From contig LRSK01000085.1 of the NCBI GenBank assembly GCA_001563325.1, forward strand, positions 1 through 6,526: a stretch of 6,526 nucleotides of DNA, read 5' to 3'. The notes beneath the pieces were generated by a model that was given only the letters and a program-made list of their open reading frames with translations, made no database searches and was not told the DNA's origin. Source of the DNA: Candidatus Thorarchaeota archaeon SMTZ1-83 (lineage in GTDB: Archaea; Asgardarchaeota; Thorarchaeia; Thorarchaeales; Thorarchaeaceae). The position numbers and the translations under genes were made by a program. Shown piece by piece: positions 4,788 to 6,526 of this stretch. Each line of letters begins with the position of its first letter. The first letter of the stretch is position 1.

Positions 4788-4793
4788 GGTGAG
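4788..4793 (+). promoter_or_regulatory. Ribosome binding site supporting the TTG start of gdhA
   Basis: GGTGAG lies nine bases before the TTG at 4803 and matches the anti-Shine-Dalgarno partner. The ATG at 4786 next to it is in another frame and reaches a stop after ten codons. Confidence 0.5.
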
Positions 4794-4802
4794 TGAAGAC
4801 TG

Positions 4803-6149
4803 TTGGATGCTTACATAGAGTCTGTATATAATCAGGTCATTGAGAAGGACCCTCATCAGAAGGTCTTCCATCAGGCCGTTCTCGAGGTTTTGGAATCTCT
4901 TGAGCCCGCAATCAAGAAGTACCCCCAGTACAAGGAACATTCTATTCTTGAGCGGATTGTGGAGCCCGAGCGAATCATCCAATTCCGTGTACCATGGAAA
5001 GACAAAGATGGGAACGTTCAGGTAAACAGAGGTCTCAGGGTTCAATTCAACTCAGCCATCGGGCCGTACAAAGGTGGTCTCAGATTCCATCCGACTGTGA
5101 CACAAGGTGTCTTGAAGTTCCTGGGTTTCGAGCAAGTATTCAAGAACAGCCTGACAACTCTGCCCATGGGCGGTGGCAAGGGCGGTTCTGACTTTGATCC
5201 GAAGGGGAAGACAGATGCCGAGGTGGAGAATTTCTGCACAAGCTTCATGCTTGAGCTTTACCGGCACATTGGACAGTTCATAGATGTGCCCGCAGGAGAC
5301 ATAGGTGTCGGTGCTCGTGAGATTGGCTATCTGTACGGCGTATTCCGCAAGGCGACTGGTGTTCATGGGACCTGCGTTCTTACTGGAAAAGGGCCTACCT
5401 ACGGGGGTTCTCTGATTCGTCCAGAGGCAACAGGATATGGATGCGTGTATTTCGTTGAGGAGATGTTGAAGACCAAAGGCGAGAGTCTAAAGGGTAAGAC
5501 TGCTGTGGTTTCTGGGTCAGGCAATGTCGCGCAATATGCCACTGAGAAGTGCATAGACCTTGGTGCAAAGGTGATTGCTCTTAGCGACTCTAGCGGATGG
5601 ATTCATGATCCCGATGGTATTGACCGCGAGAAGCTTGCTTGGGTCATGGAATTGAAGAACGTACGCAGAGGACGTATCAAGGAGTATGCCGAGAAGTTCA
5701 ATGTAGACTATTCGGACAAAGGAAGTCCATGGGAACTCAAGTGTGACATAGGCTTGCCAAGTGCGACTCAGAATGAAGTTGATGCCAAGGAGGCTAAGAT
5801 GCTTGTTGACAATGGCGTTATAGCCATTGGCGAGGGTGCCAATATGCCCTGTGTGCCAGAGGCAATTGAGATATTCCAGAAGGCCAAGGTTCTATACGGT
5901 CCTGGAAAAGCCGCCAATGCAGGTGGTGTTTCAGTTTCAGGGCTCGAGATGGCACAGAACAGTCAGCGCTTCTTCTGGACACGTGAAGAAGTCGACAGGA
6001 AGCTTCACGGGATCATGACGGCGATCCATGAGAACGCATACAAGACTTCTGAGAAATTCGGTGACAAGGGTAACTATGTTCTTGGAGCCAACATTGCGGG
6101 TTTCCTGAAGGTTGCCGATGCAATGATAAATCAAGGCCACTATGCGTAG
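4803..6149 (+). CDS. gdhA: NADP-type glutamate dehydrogenase
   Basis: Reductive amination of 2-oxoglutarate with ammonium to L-glutamate, most likely NADPH-linked; cytosolic homohexamer. At 448 residues it matches E. coli GdhA (447) nearly end to end, from DPHQKVFHQAV near residue 16 to GANIAGFLKVADAMINQG at the C-terminus. Substrate and catalytic residues are present: Lys90 in GPYKGGLRFHP, Lys114 in FKNSLTTLP, Lys126 in GGGKGGSDFDPKGK and Asp166 in VPAGDIGVG. The dinucleotide fold begins with SGSGNVAQYA at 237-246, and DSS at 262-264 fits the NADP-preferring type. An in-frame stop at 4794-4796 and no early ATG force a TTG (or CTG 4800) start; GGTGAG nine bases upstream supports TTG. The family is the short hexameric type typical of bacteria and lower eukaryotes rather than the roughly 420-residue enzyme of Pyrococcus, so ancient transfer from bacteria is plausible. 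Confidence 0.96.
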   Translation: MDAYIESVYNQVIEKDPHQKVFHQAVLEVLESLEPAIKKYPQYKEHSILERIVEPERIIQFRVPWKDKDGNVQVNRGLRVQFNSAIGPYKGGLRFHPTVTQGVLKFLGFEQVFKNSLTTLPMGGGKGGSDFDPKGKTDAEVENFCTSFMLELYRHIGQFIDVPAGDIGVGAREIGYLYGVFRKATGVHGTCVLTGKGPTYGGSLIRPEATGYGCVYFVEEMLKTKGESLKGKTAVVSGSGNVAQYATEKCIDLGAKVIALSDSSGWIHDPDGIDREKLAWVMELKNVRRGRIKEYAEKFNVDYSDKGSPWELKCDIGLPSATQNEVDAKEAKMLVDNGVIAIGEGANMPCVPEAIEIFQKAKVLYGPGKAANAGGVSVSGLEMAQNSQRFFWTREEVDRKLHGIMTAIHENAYKTSEKFGDKGNYVLGANIAGFLKVADAMINQGHYA

Positions 6150-6158
6150 CATGAACCT

Positions 6159-6183
6159 GGCAGGAACTCCCTGAGTTTCTGCC
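6159..6183 (+). terminator. Hairpin directly after gdhA, possible terminator
   Basis: Arms GGCAGGAACTC (6159-6169) and GAGTTTCTGCC (6173-6183) pair over 11 positions with one G-U wobble and a three-base loop, nine bases past the gdhA stop. A pyrimidine-rich tract follows (6184-6201), with T-rich patches on to 6226, but no long U run. It sits between convergent genes, so it may end or protect transcripts from either side. Archaeal termination relies mainly on U tracts, so an mRNA-stabilising role is equally possible. Confidence 0.5.
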
Positions 6184-6220
6184 GTTTCCGCCTTCTCTTC
6201 CTACCACCTGGAATGTCATT

Positions 6221-6526
6221 TCATTTTCTGATTATCTCAAGTAGCTCGGCCAACCTACGTTTGACGTCGGATTCCACAACCGCCAACTCAGCTAACTTAC
6301 CAATCTGGCCGACCCGCTCGTTTCGAAACTCATCATCAGTGATCTTGCCCTGGCGCCTCTGTAGTTCAAGTCTGTCCATCTCCGCGCCGATTTCTCTGCG
6401 TCTTTGATCAACCAGCTCGAATCCCTGCTTCAGTGACATCCATTCAATCATCGCATTACTCTTCTCTTGTTCGAGTCGCTCTCGTCTGAGTCTTTCCTCT
6501 TCCTGCTGTTTCAGTTGTCTGTTGGC
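6221..6526 (-). CDS. C-terminal part of a charged coiled-coil protein (5'-partial)
   Basis: The frame stays open from the TGA at 6221-6223 to the right edge, giving 101 visible residues, so the ATG at 6451 is probably internal. The first 25 visible residues are a run of Gln, Glu and Arg (KQQEEERLRRERLEQEK) typical of a long single helix or coiled coil. After IEWMSLKQGFELV comes another helical stretch of heptad character (IGAEMDRLELQRRQG), then GKITDDEFRNER, a turn-and-helix that recalls SHOCT-like short C-terminal modules, and a final helix LAELAVVESDVKRRLAELLEIIRK. No catalytic motif is visible. The function is unknown; proteins of this kind are often scaffolds or membrane-associated oligomers. 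The gene converges with gdhA across 71 bases. Confidence 0.65.
   Translation of the reverse strand, partial: ANRQLKQQEEERLRRERLEQEKSNAMIEWMSLKQGFELVDQRRREIGAEMDRLELQRRQGKITDDEFRNERVGQIGKLAELAVVESDVKRRLAELLEIIRK

Noticed and set aside
4610..4802. Possible small RNA or tRNA in the 193-base divergent spacer
   Set aside because: I found no cloverleaf, no long inverted repeat and no box C/D or H/ACA pattern; promoters for the two flanking genes are enough to explain the spacer.
5052..5366. A 104-codon - strand frame inside gdhA
   Set aside because: Antisense to a strongly conserved part of glutamate dehydrogenase; no promoter or ribosome binding site and no recognisable protein pattern.

Overview
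The window looks like chromosomal DNA of an archaeon with roughly balanced base composition. The evidence is short AT-rich boxes about 25 to 40 bases ahead of several starts (CTTTAAG or CTTAAA type, like archaeal TATA boxes), a few purine-rich ribosome binding sites, a PRPP synthase unlike the usual bacterial form, a candidate PAC2-like protein, and small proteins combining a winged helix, a helix-hairpin-helix or a zinc ribbon with poorly known regions. The lineage cannot be fixed by reading alone; an uncultured archaeal group such as the Asgard archaea is a guess. I see no mobile element, CRISPR array, rRNA or tRNA. Gene density is high, and the longest stretch without a gene is about 190 bases.

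Layout, left to right: (1) the 3' end of a + strand gene ending in a Pro-rich linker and a helix-hairpin-helix domain; (2) on the - strand, a uridine-phosphorylase-type nucleoside phosphorylase; (3) on the + strand, divergent from it, a tiny winged-helix protein; (4) on the - strand, a PRPP synthase lying downstream of (5) a dCTP deaminase/dUTPase-family gene, probably co-transcribed; (6) on the + strand, divergent from the deaminase, an unrecognised helical protein with a C-terminal CxxC-CxxC zinc ribbon and an unclear, possibly frameshifted, N-terminus; (7) on the - strand, a candidate PAC2/proteasome-assembly-chaperone-like protein; (8) on the + strand, a full-length NADP-type glutamate dehydrogenase starting at TTG and closely resembling bacterial GdhA; (9) on the - strand, the 3' end of a charged coiled-coil protein that runs off the right edge.

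Genes 2, 4 and 5 form a nucleotide-metabolism neighbourhood. The phosphorylase releases (deoxy)ribose-1-phosphate and base, the PRPP synthase makes the phosphoribosyl donor for salvage and de novo synthesis, and the deaminase family supplies dUMP precursors or removes dUTP. The winged-helix protein between them could regulate them, but that is inference from position. Glutamate dehydrogenase links ammonium to glutamate and is not obviously coupled to the rest.

I do not find a convincing new defence or mobile system. The points most worth a second look are the class-II-like features of the PRPP synthase, the unknown zinc-ribbon protein and its N-terminus, the altered base-recognition segment of the phosphorylase, a 10-base word (ATTGTCTAGA) repeated three times in the left third, and a near-perfect hairpin just after gdhA.
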